From Arthrobacter woluwensis (GTDB lineage: Bacteria > Actinomycetota > Actinomycetes > Actinomycetales > Micrococcaceae), in contig NZ_JAUSXR010000001.1 in assembly GCF_030816155.1 (NCBI RefSeq), positions 1,364,001 to 1,428,000 on the forward strand: a stretch of 64,000 bases of DNA, in the 5' to 3' direction. The translations under genes and the position numbers were made by a program. Positions within the stretch are counted from its first letter, which is position 1. Every line of letters begins with the position of its first letter. Positions 25,884 to 36,289 of this stretch are shown here, piece after piece. The notes below the pieces were generated by a model. That model saw only the letters and a program-made list of their open reading frames with translations, was not told the origin of the DNA and searched no databases.

Positions 25884-27578
25884 TCACTCGCCCGGCGTCG
25901 CGTCCTCCTCGGCGAGGGTGTGCCCGCTCGGTGCGTGCTCCGCCCGGAAGCGGGCCACATCGGGCCGGGCGCGCCACGGCTCGGGTCCCTCCAGGGGGCG
26001 GAATCCGACTCCGGCCGCCTTCAGGCGCGCGAGATGCCCGGGGATCTCCGGATCCCCGGTGAGCCGGGCGAGGAAGTCCTCAAAGCCGGGTTTCCGGGTG
26101 CACCAGCCCACCTCCGCGAACGCGCACAGCCGTGGGAACGCGTGGAAGTCGCGGATCCTCTGGTCCACCAGGTATTCGCTCCAGAGCTGGGCCTGGACCC
26201 CCGCCACCGCGCCGCCGTGCTCGCGCTCGAGGGCCGCGATCCAGTCCGGGACGGGGTCGAAGCCGTGCACCTTTTCGAGTGGCAGCACCGGCCAGAAAGC
26301 GCTCGGTTCATCGGGATGGTCGCTTTCCCGGTAGTCCAGGTAGGTGAACTCGTGCTGCGAGATCACCGTGCGGTGGCCCTGTTCGAGGCTGAGTTCCACC
26401 GTGTCCACCCCCAGCCAGGCGTTGACGATCGCGCTCTGCGGCAGCGCCTCGCCGATCGCCTCGTGCCAGACACCCGTCTGCCGGCCGTGGCTGGCCAGGT
26501 GATCCGCCAGGCGGCCGAGGAACCAGCCGTGCAGGGAGGCCACGGAGGCCAGGCCGAGCTCCTGGGCCCGGGCGACGATCTCCGGCGACTGTTCCCAACG
26601 CGTGTACGGCACCTCGTCCCCGCCCAGGTGGATGGTGGGCGAAGGGAAGACGGAGACGAGCTCATCGAGCACGGTCCGGTAGAAGTCCAGGGTCCGTTCG
26701 GAGGGGTCCAGGATGCAGTCGCTGACGCCCCAGCGGGTGCTCACCTCGACGTCGGGCTGGTCGTCGGGCTGATCGACGCCGAGGAACGGGTAGGCGGCGA
26801 TCGCGGCGACGCTGTGCCCGGGCAGGTCGATCTCCGGGACGATCGTGATGCCCCGCTCCGCCGCGTAGGCGACCGCTTCTCGGAGCTGCGCCTGCGTGTA
26901 GAAGCCGCCGTGCGGGTGCCCGGCCATGAGGGCGTGTCCCAGAGCCGGGGTGTCATAGGCGACGGGGGTGTCCCGACGCCAGGAGGCGAGCTCGGTGAGC
27001 CGGGGGAAGGCCTTCACCTCGAACCGCCACCCCTGATCGTCACTCAGATGCAGGTGCAGCACGTTGAGCTTGTGCGCGGCGAGGAGGTCGATGAACCGCA
27101 GGAGTTCGCTGAAGGGCATGAAGTGGCGGGCCACGTCCAGGAGGACACCGCGATGCGCGAAACGGGGCGCGTCGGTCAGCCGCAGGCGGGGGAGCGAGTG
27201 CACGGTGCGTCCATCCGCACGACGGCGGGCCGACCCCTGCGGGACGAAGGCCTCGGGCCCGCTGAGCTGGCGGAGTGTCTGCCAGGCATGGCGTACGCCA
27301 TCCAGATCCGCGGCTTCCACGCGGATGAGACCGTCGATCTCCAGCCGGTACGCGCCGGGGGCCAAGGACGGGTCGGTGCTCACGAGCAGCAGGGCGTCCT
27401 CGGGGGCCGCGTCGTGGAGCCGGACCCCGAGCCAGTCCTCCGCCTGATGGCGCAGCAGGGCCCAGCCGGGATCATCGCTGTCGCCGTCCGTGGCGAAGGT
27501 CAACTGAGAAGGGACCGGCAGGTGACCGGACAGGAGTTCCAGGGACTCCGGTGCCGGGACCAGCGGGGGAATGCGCAT
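25884..27578 (-). CDS. Beta-N-acetylhexosaminidase (GH20)
   Basis: A 564-residue GH20 enzyme. The N-terminal GH20b-like domain spans about residues 1-135, followed by a TIM barrel in which HLGGDEVP carries the catalytic Asp321-Glu322 pair. The segments HLHLSDDQGWRFE and PEIDLPGHS are also family markers. It removes terminal GlcNAc or GalNAc from chitin or glycoconjugate fragments. There is no signal peptide, so a cytosolic enzyme acting on imported oligosaccharides is likely. I chose ATG 27578, with AGAGG 6 nt upstream; the reading frame upstream of that is the complement of uvrA and not real. It is divergent from uvrA. Confidence 0.93.
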   Translation of the reverse strand: MRIPPLVPAPESLELLSGHLPVPSQLTFATDGDSDDPGWALLRHQAEDWLGVRLHDAAPEDALLLVSTDPSLAPGAYRLEIDGLIRVEAADLDGVRHAWQTLRQLSGPEAFVPQGSARRRADGRTVHSLPRLRLTDAPRFAHRGVLLDVARHFMPFSELLRFIDLLAAHKLNVLHLHLSDDQGWRFEVKAFPRLTELASWRRDTPVAYDTPALGHALMAGHPHGGFYTQAQLREAVAYAAERGITIVPEIDLPGHSVAAIAAYPFLGVDQPDDQPDVEVSTRWGVSDCILDPSERTLDFYRTVLDELVSVFPSPTIHLGGDEVPYTRWEQSPEIVARAQELGLASVASLHGWFLGRLADHLASHGRQTGVWHEAIGEALPQSAIVNAWLGVDTVELSLEQGHRTVISQHEFTYLDYRESDHPDEPSAFWPVLPLEKVHGFDPVPDWIAALEREHGGAVAGVQAQLWSEYLVDQRIRDFHAFPRLCAFAEVGWCTRKPGFEDFLARLTGDPEIPGHLARLKAAGVGFRPLEGPEPWRARPDVARFRAEHAPSGHTLAEEDATPGE

Positions 27579-27645
27579 GGAGAACCTCTTCGCGAGTAGG
27601 GGTCTGTGTGGACACCAGCCTGCCACACGAGGCCGACATGGAAAT

Positions 27646-27661
27646 TCGAACAGGTTTTCGA
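27646..27661 (+). promoter_or_regulatory. LexA (SOS) box at uvrA
   Basis: TCGAACAGGTTTTCGA matches 11 of 12 defined bases of the Gram-positive SOS box TCGAAC-N4-GTTCGA. It lies 2 nt upstream of the TAGCAT -10 (27663-27668), so LexA would block RNA polymerase. Confidence 0.8.
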
Positions 27662-27662
27662 T

Positions 27663-27668
27663 TAGCAT
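27663..27668 (+). promoter_or_regulatory. uvrA -10 element, leaderless start
   Basis: TAGCAT lies 6 nt before the uvrA GTG at 27675 and there is no ribosome site, indicating transcription starts at the start codon. Confidence 0.6.
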
Positions 27669-27674
27669 GGCTAG

Positions 27675-30633
27675 GTGCCTCATGTCAGCGGTGAACAAGT
27701 CCTGTCTCCTGAACAGCTCAACCACAACCATGGCGCGGCCCGCCTGAACGGCGCCGGCTCGCCTGGCCATGCCCCGTCGTCGCGCCTGGTGGTGAAGGGC
27801 GCCCGCGAGCATAATCTGCGCAACGTGGACCTGGATCTGCCCCGGGACGCCATGATTGTCTTCACCGGCCTCTCCGGCTCCGGGAAGTCCTCGCTCGCTT
27901 TCGACACGATCTTCGCCGAGGGCCAGCGCCGCTACGTGGAATCGCTGTCCGCGTATGCCCGCCAGTTCCTCGGGCAGGTGGACAAGCCCGACGTCGACTT
28001 CATCGAAGGTCTGTCGCCGGCCGTGTCGATCGACCAGAAGTCGACCAGCAAGAATCCCCGGTCCACGGTGGGCACCATCACTGAGATCTACGACTACATG
28101 CGTCTGCTCTGGGCGCGTGTGGGCCGCCCGCATTGCCCGATCTGTGGCGAAGAGGTGGCCCGTCAGACCCCGCAGCAGATCGTCGATCAGCTGCTGGAGC
28201 TCCCCGAGGGCACCCGCTTCCAGGTGCTCGCGCCCGTGGTGCGCGGCCGTAAGGGCGAGTTCGTGGACCTGTTCAAGGAACTCGGCGCCAAGGGGTTCGC
28301 CCGGGCCCGGGTGGACGGCGAGCAGATCCAGTTGACGGACCCGCCCAAGCTGGGCAAGCAGTACAAGCACACCATCGAAGTGGTGGTGGACCGTCTGGTG
28401 GTCAAGGACGGCATCCGCCAGCGTCTCACCGATTCGGTCGAGACCGCCCTGGGGCTGGCTGAAGGCCGCGTGCTTGCCGACTTCGTGGACCTCGACGCCG
28501 AGGACCCGGGCCGGGTGCGTGCGTTCTCCGAGAACCTGGCGTGCCCGAATGAGCACCCGCTGGCGATCGATGAGATCGAACCGCGGTCCTTCTCATTCAA
28601 CAACCCGTTCGGAGCCTGCCCTGAATGCACGGGCATCGGCACCAAGCTCGAAGTGGACGAAGAGCTCGTGGTCCCCAACCCGGAGCTGAGCCTGAACGAA
28701 GGCGCCATCGCCCCGTGGTCCCTGGGCGCCGCCACCCAGGAGTACTGGAACCACTTGCTGTCCGGCCTCGCGGACGAGCTCGGCTTCTCGATGGACACGC
28801 CGTGGGAGAAGCTCGGCAAGTCCGTCCGTGAGACCGTTCTGCACGGCAAGGACCACAAGGTGGTGGTCCAGTACCGCAACCGTTTCGGCCGCGAACGCAA
28901 GTACAGCACCGGCTTCGAAGGCGTGGTCCAGTACGTGCACCGCAAGCACGGCGAAACCGAGTCGGACTTCGCCCGTGACCGGTACGAGGAGTACATGCGG
29001 CAGATCCCGTGCCCCGCCTGCAACGGCGCACGGCTCAACCCGGCGTCTCTGTCCGTGCTGATCAACGGAAAGTCGATTGCGGCCGTCTGCGCCATGCCCA
29101 TGCGGGACTGCGTCGAATTCCTGGGCAGCCTCGAGCTGTCCCCGCGCGAGGCGCAGATCGCCGCCCAGGTGCTCAAGGAGATCCACGCCCGCCTGACCTT
29201 CCTGCTCGACGTCGGGCTGGATTACCTGAATCTGGAACGCCCGTCCGGGACCCTGTCCGGTGGCGAGGCTCAGCGCATCCGTCTGGCGACCCAGATCGGT
29301 TCCGGGCTGGTCGGCGTGCTGTACGTGCTCGACGAGCCGTCCATCGGTCTGCATCAGCGCGACAACCGCCGTCTGATCGAGACCCTGACCCGCTTGCGCG
29401 GGCTGGGGAACACCCTGATCGTGGTCGAGCATGACGAGGACACCATCCGCGAGGCCGACTGGATCGTGGACATCGGTCCGGGCCGCCGGCGAACACGGCG
29501 GCAAGGTCGTCCACTCGGGCACCTACAAGGAACTCCTGGCCAACACGGAGTCGCTCACGGGCGACTACCTCTCCGGCCGCAAGGGGATCGACGTGCCGGC
29601 CAAGCGCCGCCCGTACGACCGTAAGCGTGAGCTCGTGGTGGTGGGGGCCCGTGAGAACAACCTCAACAACGTCACGGCGCGCTTCCCTCTGGGTGTGCTC
29701 ACCGCCGTGACCGGAGTGAGCGGCTCCGGCAAGTCCACGCTGGTCAACGAGATCCTGTACAAGGTGCTGGCCAACAAGCTCAACGGCGCCCGCCAGGTGG
29801 CCGGCCGCCACAAGACCGTGGAAGGCCTGGAGCACCTGGACAAGGTGGTCCATGTGGACCAGAGCCCGATCGGGCGCACCCCGCGGTCCAACCCCGCCAC
29901 GTACACCGGCGTGTTCGACAACATCCGGAAGCTTTTCGCGGAGACCAACGAGGCGAAGGTCCGCGGGTATCTGCCGGGCCGGTTCTCCTTCAACGTCAAG
30001 GGCGGCCGCTGCGAGGCGTGCTCGGGTGACGGCACCCTGAAGATCGAGATGAACTTCCTCCCGGACGTCTACGTGCCCTGCGAGGTCTGCCATGGCGCCC
30101 GGTACAACCGGGAGACCCTGGAGGTCCATTACAAGGGCAAGACCATCGCGGACGTGCTCAACATGCCCATCGAGGAAGGGGCCGAGTTCTTCTCCGCCTT
30201 CACCCCGATCGCCCGGCACTTGAACACCCTGGTGGATGTCGGCCTCGGTTACGTCCGCCTGGGGCAGCCGGCCACGACCCTCTCCGGCGGTGAGGCGCAG
30301 CGCGTCAAGCTCGCCGCGGAGCTGCAGAAGCGTTCCAACGGCCGCAGCATCTACGTGCTCGACGAGCCCACCACGGGCCTGCACTTCGAGGACATCCGGA
30401 AGCTGCTGCTGGTGCTCCAGGGGCTGGTGGACAAGGGCAACACGGTCATCACGATCGAACACAATCTGGACGTCATCAAGAGTGCCGACTGGATCGTGGA
30501 TCTCGGACCCAACGGCGGCTCGGGTGGCGGACGCATCATCGCCACGGGAACCCCCGAGCAGGTCGCGGCCACCGAGGGCTCGTTCACGGGTGAATTCCTG
30601 GCCGAGATCCTCGAGGGAACCCCGGTCAAGTAG
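27675..30633 (+). pseudogene. uvrA: UvrABC system protein A, interrupted by a +1 frameshift
   Basis: As read, the gene is split: frame 1 from the GTG at 27675 carries the first ABC module and frame 2 carries the second up to 30633. The frame breaks at 29483-29484, where GGGCCGCCGG should read GGGCGCCGG; removing one C restores [14 protein letters not shown] and a 985-residue protein. Both Walker A sites ([18 protein letters not shown]), two LSGGEAQR signatures and the CxxC zinc modules (CPIC, CPEC, CPAC, CEAC, CEVC) are intact. UvrA finds DNA damage and loads UvrB. A sequencing error is the most likely explanation; if real, the strain should be UV-sensitive. Confidence 0.93.
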
Positions 30634-30720
30634 TCGCGTGACGGCATACATCGACTCGAAGCATGCCGTGCGGTGTATGGGTGTTTTCTGTCCGTGCGCC
30701 CGGCATGAGAAACTACCTCG

Positions 30721-31515
30721 GTGACTCTCGCTCAAGCTGCCGTGCTCTTCGACCTGGACGGGACCCTCATCGATCCCGCAGGGGGGATCACCGGCGGAAT
30801 CGCCGCGGCTCTCCACGAGGCCGGCCTCCCCATACCCCCCGATCAGGCGCTGCAGGCGATGGTCGGTCCCCGCCTGAGCCATGCTCTGCAGGAGTTCGCC
30901 GGCGTGCCGGAAGAGCGGGTCGATGAGGTCATCGCCCTGTACCGGCGCCATTACCGGACCACGGGAATGGCGGCCAGCCGGGTGTACCCCGGCATCCGCG
31001 AGGCCCTGGCGGAACTGCGCGCACGGGGATACGCCCTGGCGGTGGCCACGCAGAAGCCCCGCACTCTGGCGCTTGAACTGCTGGGCCTGCACGGCCTGGT
31101 GGAGGCCTTCGACGCAGTGCAGGGCTCCTCGGATGATGAGAGTGCTCAGGGCCCCGGCCACGGCGTGCCTCTCGGCAAGCAACAGATCATCGCGGCGGCG
31201 CTCCAGGACCTCGGTGCCCCGGCCTCCGCGGTGATGGTGGGAGACCGGTACCAGGACGTCGAAGGCGCGACGGCGAATCAGCTGCCGTGCATCGGCGTCG
31301 CGTGGGGTTTCGCCGTGGACGGTGAGCTGGAACGCGCCGGAGCGATTTCGGTGGTCTCGTCCACCGACGAACTGCTCCGTGGACTGCCGGGCCCTGCCGG
31401 TGCACAGTCGGGCGGGTCAGGGCTCGCCGCAGGGGAAGCGGTGGCCACGGTGGCCGCCGTCGGGGGAGCAGTGGTTGATGGAGCAGCGGAGGAAGAACAC
31501 CATGGCCGTATTTGA
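30721..31515 (+). CDS. HAD-family phosphatase (phosphoglycolate phosphatase-like)
   Basis: A 264-residue HAD hydrolase. FDLDGTLIDP (Asp11 nucleophile, Asp13 acid) starts the domain, VATQKP is motif II, and MVGDRYQDVEGA is the metal-binding motif IV; the alpha-helical cap lies between. The most similar families are phosphoglycolate phosphatase (Gph) and related sugar phosphatases. The last 40 residues are Gly/Ala-rich and overlap the acyltransferase gene by 14 nt, so the tail may be non-functional. It starts at GTG 30721 with no obvious ribosome site. It is the first gene of a run with the acyltransferase and uvrC. Confidence 0.82.
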   Translation: MTLAQAAVLFDLDGTLIDPAGGITGGIAAALHEAGLPIPPDQALQAMVGPRLSHALQEFAGVPEERVDEVIALYRRHYRTTGMAASRVYPGIREALAELRARGYALAVATQKPRTLALELLGLHGLVEAFDAVQGSSDDESAQGPGHGVPLGKQQIIAAALQDLGAPASAVMVGDRYQDVEGATANQLPCIGVAWGFAVDGELERAGAISVVSSTDELLRGLPGPAGAQSGGSGLAAGEAVATVAAVGGAVVDGAAEEEHHGRI

Positions 31516-32170
31516 CGCAGTCCGCTTCACCACCCGGACCCTCATCAAGGGCACGTGCCGTCCGACGGTCACCGGCCTGGAGAACGTCCCCACGGACGGC
31601 CCCTTCATCGTGGCGCCGAATCACCTGTCGTTCTTCGACAGTGTGATCGTTCAGGCTCTCATGCCCCGCCCGGTGGCCTTCTTCGCCAAGGCGGAGTACT
31701 TCACCGGAACCGGTGTGAAGGGCAAGGCCATGAAGGCGTTCTTCGAGTCCGTGGGATCCATTCCGGTGGAACGCGGCGAGCAGGCTGCCAGCGTCCAGGC
31801 GCTCAAGACCCTCCTGGACATCCTGGAGAACGGCAACGGTGTGGGCATTTACCCGGAGGGCACGCGCTCCCGCGACGGCCTGCTGTACCGCGGCCGGACC
31901 GGCGTCGGCTGGCTCGCCCTGACCACGGGAGCCCCCGTGGTGCCCGTCGGACTGATCGGCACGGACAAGCTCCAGCCGGCCGGCAAGAACACGCTCAAGC
32001 CGCAGCACTTCACCATGGTGGTGGGCGAGCCGCTGTACTTCGAGAAGACCGGGCCGGACCATTCGCTGCCCGCACGCCGGCAGGCGACGGATCGCATCAT
32101 GGACGCCATCGCGGCGCTGAGCGGTCAGGAACGGGCCAGCGGGTACAACCAGGTGCGCACCAGTGAGTGA
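31502..32170 (+). CDS. Lysophospholipid/1-acyl-glycerol-3-phosphate acyltransferase (PlsC-like)
   Basis: A 222-residue LPLAT-family acyltransferase. The catalytic H-x4-D is in NHLSFFD (His41, Asp46), and YPEGTRSRDG is the glycerophosphate-binding motif. It transfers an acyl chain to lysophosphatidate or a related lipid in the membrane. I chose ATG 31502, which follows GGAGGAAG; this overlaps the HAD gene by 14 nt. The gene lies 20 nt upstream of uvrC, a neighbourhood that is conserved without an evident functional link. Confidence 0.88.
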   Translation: MAVFDAVRFTTRTLIKGTCRPTVTGLENVPTDGPFIVAPNHLSFFDSVIVQALMPRPVAFFAKAEYFTGTGVKGKAMKAFFESVGSIPVERGEQAASVQALKTLLDILENGNGVGIYPEGTRSRDGLLYRGRTGVGWLALTTGAPVVPVGLIGTDKLQPAGKNTLKPQHFTMVVGEPLYFEKTGPDHSLPARRQATDRIMDAIAALSGQERASGYNQVRTSE

Positions 32171-32190
32171 TCTAGAGAAGCGGAGGAGCC

Positions 32191-34248
32191 ATGGCGGATC
32201 CGGCGAGCTATCGGCCCAGGACAGGGGAGATCCCCACCGAACCCGGGGTGTACCGCTTCCGTGACCAGCACGGACGGGTCATCTACGTGGGCAAGGCGAA
32301 GAGCCTCCGTTCGCGCCTGAACTCGTACTTCGCCAAGCCCGCCGGCCTCACTCCGAAGACCTATGCGATGGTCCACGCCGCGTCGAGCGTCGAATGGACC
32401 GTGGTGGGCAGTGAACTCGAATCCCTCCAGCTCGAGTACACCTGGATCAAGGAGTTCAAGCCTCGCTACAACGTCGTGTTCCGCGACGACAAGAGCTACC
32501 CCTACCTGGCCGTGACGATGGGGGAGAAGTTCCCCCGGGTGCAGGTGATGCGCGGTGAACGGCGGAAGGGCGCCAAGTACTTCGGCCCCTACACGGCCGG
32601 GGCCATCCGCGAGACCATGGACACGCTGCTGCGGGTGTTCCCGGTCCGCAGTTGCAGCGCCGGGGTGTTCCGGCGCGCCGAGGCCAGTGGCCGGCCCTGC
32701 CTGCTCGGGTACATCGACAAGTGCTCGGCGCCGTGCGTCGGGCGGATCAGCGAAGAGGACCACCGGGCCCTCGCGGAGGACTTCTGCTCTTTCATGGGCG
32801 GTGAGGCCGGACGCTTCCTCCGGCGCCTCGAGCGTGAGATGAAGGACGCCGTGGCGGAGCTCAACTACGAGCAGGCCGCACGGATCCGTGACGACATCGC
32901 CGCCATGCGCAAGGTGTTCGAACGCAATGCCGTCGTCCTGGCCGACACCACCGACGCGGACCTCTTCGCCATCCATGAGGATGAACTCGAGGCGTCCGTC
33001 CAGGTGTTCCGTGTCCGTGGTGGCCGCATCCGGTCGCAGCAGGGCTGGGTGGTGGAAAAGGTCGAGGACACCACTCCCGCGGACCTGATCGAGCACCTCC
33101 TTCAGCAGGCGTACGGCGAGGAGGCCGGCAACACGGATCGGATCCCGCGGGAGGTCCTCGTCCCCGTCCTGCCGCCGGATCCGGGGCAGCTCGGTGAATG
33201 GCTGAGCGGACTGCGGGGGAGCCGGGTCGAGATCCGGGTCCCTCAACGGGGTGACAAGGCCCAGCTCATGGAGACCGTGCGGACCAACGCGGAGCAGGCC
33301 CTCAAGCTGCACAAGACCCGTCGCGCGGGGGACATCACGACCCGTTCACTCGCGATCCAGGAGCTCCAGGAGGCGCTGGAACTCGATGAGCCGCCGCTGC
33401 GCATCGAGTGCTTCGACATCTCCCACGTCCAGGGCACCAATGTCGTGGGCTCCATGGTGGTGGTCGAGGACGGCCTGCCACGCAAGAGCGAGTACCGGAA
33501 GTTCACCATCACCGGCGCCGCGGCTCACGATGACACCGCCGCCATGGACGACGTGCTGACGCGGCGCTTCAAGGCGTACCTGCGGGACCGCGTCCACGTG
33601 CCGGAGACTCTGGGCCGGGCCGACGACGGCGGTGAGGCGGGAAGCGCTGCGCCTGAAGGCGATGCGCCGAACACCGCAGTGCCTCAAAGTCCAGTGCCCG
33701 AAAGTGCTGCCCCTGCGGAGGCCGTGATCGGCGCCCCCGTGCAGCCCGGCAAGTTCGCATATCCGCCGAACCTCGTCGTCGTCGACGGCGGCAAGCCCCA
33801 GGTGGCCGCCGCCCAGCGGGCACTCGACGCCCTCGACATCACGGAGGTGCGGGTGGTCGGACTGGCGAAGCGCCTCGAGGAGGTCTGGCTGCCGGACAGC
33901 GACTTCCCCGTGATCCTGCCGCGCGCCTCGCAGGGGCTCTACCTGCTCCAGCGGATCCGCGACGAAGCCCACCGTTTCGCCATCACATTCCACCGCCAGC
34001 GGCGCGGCAAGGCGATGACGGCGTCCGCACTGGACGGCGTCCCAGGGCTGGGGGAGAGCAAGCGGAAGGCGCTGCTGTCCCACTTCGGGTCGGTCAAGAA
34101 GATGCGGGCCGCCACGGTCGAGGAGCTGTGCGAGGTCAAGGGGATCGGCACGGTCCTGGCGACCGCCATCCACGCCCACCTCACCCGTGACAGCGCCGAC
34201 GAGGTCCCCGCCGTCAACTACACCACCGGCGAGATCCTCGAGCCCTGA
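32191..34248 (+). CDS. uvrC: UvrABC system protein C
   Basis: A 685-residue excision nuclease with an N-terminal GIY-YIG domain ([21 protein letters not shown] near 15-35), a UVR domain ([21 protein letters not shown]), a C-terminal RNase H-like domain ([28 protein letters not shown]) and a tandem helix-hairpin-helix ([21 protein letters not shown]). It cuts both sides of the lesion in excision repair. The start has GGAGGAG upstream. An Ala/Pro/Glu-rich linker (about residues 470-517) interrupts the nuclease domain between conserved blocks and makes the protein a little longer than usual. Confidence 0.97.
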   Translation: MADPASYRPRTGEIPTEPGVYRFRDQHGRVIYVGKAKSLRSRLNSYFAKPAGLTPKTYAMVHAASSVEWTVVGSELESLQLEYTWIKEFKPRYNVVFRDDKSYPYLAVTMGEKFPRVQVMRGERRKGAKYFGPYTAGAIRETMDTLLRVFPVRSCSAGVFRRAEASGRPCLLGYIDKCSAPCVGRISEEDHRALAEDFCSFMGGEAGRFLRRLEREMKDAVAELNYEQAARIRDDIAAMRKVFERNAVVLADTTDADLFAIHEDELEASVQVFRVRGGRIRSQQGWVVEKVEDTTPADLIEHLLQQAYGEEAGNTDRIPREVLVPVLPPDPGQLGEWLSGLRGSRVEIRVPQRGDKAQLMETVRTNAEQALKLHKTRRAGDITTRSLAIQELQEALELDEPPLRIECFDISHVQGTNVVGSMVVVEDGLPRKSEYRKFTITGAAAHDDTAAMDDVLTRRFKAYLRDRVHVPETLGRADDGGEAGSAAPEGDAPNTAVPQSPVPESAAPAEAVIGAPVQPGKFAYPPNLVVVDGGKPQVAAAQRALDALDITEVRVVGLAKRLEEVWLPDSDFPVILPRASQGLYLLQRIRDEAHRFAITFHRQRRGKAMTASALDGVPGLGESKRKALLSHFGSVKKMRAATVEELCEVKGIGTVLATAIHAHLTRDSADEVPAVNYTTGEILEP

Positions 34249-34334
34249 GCGCCAGGAAAGTTCGCTACGCTTGAGGCAGCCGCGTCGCCGGGCCGGCGGT
34301 GCCGCCCGCACTGATCCAAGGAGCAGGAACCCCC

Positions 34335-35264
34335 ATGTCGGACGCAGAAGTGACCAGTCCCGCCCCCGAGGGTGCGGCCCCGGAACACCCGGCCCAGGAG
34401 CACAACGCCGAGCTGCTGATCATCACCGGCATGTCCGGAGCGGGCCGCAGCACGGCCGCGGACGCGCTGGAGGACCACGGCTGGTACGTGGTGGACAACA
34501 TCCCGCCGAAGATGCTCAACATGCTGACCGAGATCGTCTCCCATGCCGGGCCGGCGATCCCCAAGCTGGCGGCCGTCGTCGACCTGCGCAGCAAGGGCCT
34601 GTCCGCGAACATCCTGGAGTCCCTCACCAACCTCTCGGCCAGCGGCATCAAGTACCAGGTCCTGTTCCTGGACGCCTCCGACGAAGTGCTCGTCCGGCGT
34701 TTCGAGCAGGGGCGCCGACCGCACCCGCTGCAGAACGGCGGCCGGATCCTGGACGGGATCGCCGCGGAGCGCGAACTGCTCAAGGACCTCCGGCACAAGG
34801 CCGACATCGTGCTGGACACCTCCTCGCTGAATGTCCACGGCCTGGCCAGCGCGGTCACCGACCTCTTCACCGACTCGGGTCCCGTGGTCCTGCGGCTGAA
34901 CGTCATGAGCTTCGGGTTCAAGTACGGCCTGCCCGTGGACGCCAACTACGTCGCCGACGTGCGTTTCCTCCCGAATCCGCACTGGATCCCCGAGCTGCGC
35001 CCGCACACGGGACAGGACGAGGACGTCCGGGACTACGTCCTGGCCGCGTCCGGCGCCGAGGAGTTCCTGGGGAACTACGTCAAGGCCCTCGAGCCCGTGC
35101 TGGCTGGCTACCGCCGCGAGAACAAGCACTATGCCACGATCGCCGTCGGCTGCACCGGCGGCAAGCACCGGTCCGTGGCCATGTCCGAGGAGCTCTCCAA
35201 GCGCCTCGCCCAGTTGCCCAATGTCACGGTCAACACGAGCCACCGAGACCTGGGGCGCGAGTAG
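34335..35264 (+). CDS. rapZ: RNase adapter RapZ / nucleotide-binding protein
   Basis: A 309-residue protein of the RapZ (YvcJ) family. GMSGAGRST (32-40) is the P-loop, with Arg where E. coli RapZ has Lys, as is common in actinobacteria. [15 protein letters not shown] and the C-terminal [13 protein letters not shown] block are further markers. In E. coli RapZ directs RNase E cleavage of a small RNA; in Gram-positives it is a nucleotide-binding protein of uncertain role. I chose ATG 34335, with a purine-rich AGGAA 6 nt upstream. The stop overlaps the start of yvcK (TAGTG). Confidence 0.93.
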   Translation: MSDAEVTSPAPEGAAPEHPAQEHNAELLIITGMSGAGRSTAADALEDHGWYVVDNIPPKMLNMLTEIVSHAGPAIPKLAAVVDLRSKGLSANILESLTNLSASGIKYQVLFLDASDEVLVRRFEQGRRPHPLQNGGRILDGIAAERELLKDLRHKADIVLDTSSLNVHGLASAVTDLFTDSGPVVLRLNVMSFGFKYGLPVDANYVADVRFLPNPHWIPELRPHTGQDEDVRDYVLAASGAEEFLGNYVKALEPVLAGYRRENKHYATIAVGCTGGKHRSVAMSEELSKRLAQLPNVTVNTSHRDLGRE

Positions 35265-36281
35265 TGACGATCTTCACCGGCCAGCTTCCGCTGGTCCCGC
35301 CCGGCGGGCGGGCCGCAGCGCAGGAGGGCGCGGGCCCCGCCGTGGTGGCGCTCGGCGGAGGTCATGGGCTGTCCGCCACCCTGAGCGCGCTGCGGCTGCT
35401 CACCACTTCGTTGACGGCCGTCGTGACCGTGGCCGACGACGGCGGGTCCTCCGGGCGTCTGCGCCAGGACTTCGGCGTCCTCCACACCCGGTGACCTGCG
35501 CATGGCGCTGGCGGCGCTCTGCGATGACACGGACTGGGGACGCACATGGCGTGACGTCATGCAGCACCGCTTCCGGGGCCGCCCCGGGGGCAGTGGAGCC
35601 CTCGACGAGCATGCCATGGGCAATCTCCTGATCATCACGCTCTGGGAACTGCTGGGCAATCCGGTGGACGGTCTCAAATGGGCCGGAGCCCTGCTGGGCG
35701 CCCGCGGGCAGGTGCTGCCGATGTCCACCGTCCCGCTCACGATCGAGGGCGAGGCGAAGATCGCCGGCGAGGACGGTGAGACTGGTTCCCGGACCATCCG
35801 CGGCCAGGCCCAGTGTGCTGTGGCCGGGGAACTCGAGAACGTCCGGCTGATCCCGCAGGACGCCCCGGCGTGCGCTGAGGCCCTGAGCGCCATCGAGCTC
35901 GCGGACTGGGTCGTTCTCGGACCGGGGTCCTGGTACACCTCGGTGCTGCCGCATCTGCTGCTGCCGGAGATGCGGTCCGCGCTGGCGAGCACCCCCGCCC
36001 GGCGTGCTCTGGCCATGAACCTGACCACCGAGACCCAGGAGACGGTGGGCATGAACGCGGCCGATCACCTGCGGGTGCTGCGGGAATACGCGCCCGAGGT
36101 CGGTTTCGACGTGGTCATCGCCGACCCGGATTCCGTGGGCGACCGCGAGGAATTCATCGCCGAGGCCGGCCGTCTGGGGGCCGAAGTCCATCTGGCCACC
36201 GTGCGGAGCCCCCGCTCCGCCGCGGTGCACGACCCGCTGCGGCTGGCCACCGCCTATCACGAAGTTTTCAACAGGAAATAG
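35264..36281 (+). pseudogene. yvcK: YvcK/CofD-like gluconeogenesis factor, interrupted by +1 frameshift
   Basis: Frame 1 starts at GTG 35264 and stops at 35494, and frame 2 resumes at about 35484 to 36281. CTCCACACCCGGTGAC should be CTCCACCCGGTGAC or similar: removing one A near 35484 restores the conserved DFGVLPPGDLRMALAAL reading and a 338-residue protein. VALGGGHGLSATLSAL and VVTVADDGGSSGRLR are intact in frame 1. YvcK binds UDP-GlcNAc and controls carbon flow and peptidoglycan enzyme placement. The rapZ-yvcK-whiA order is conserved in Gram-positives. I believe the frameshift is a sequencing error. Confidence 0.9.
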
Positions 36282-36289
36282 GAGCACGT

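Noticed and set aside
27579..28556. N-terminal extension of the hexosaminidase frame
   Set aside because: It is the complement of uvrA and has no conserved residues; the GH20 protein starts at 27578.
29431..30633. Second half of uvrA as an independent UvrA-like gene
   Set aside because: Its first residues are read out of frame; conserved sequence resumes exactly at the one-base break, so it is the 3' part of one gene.
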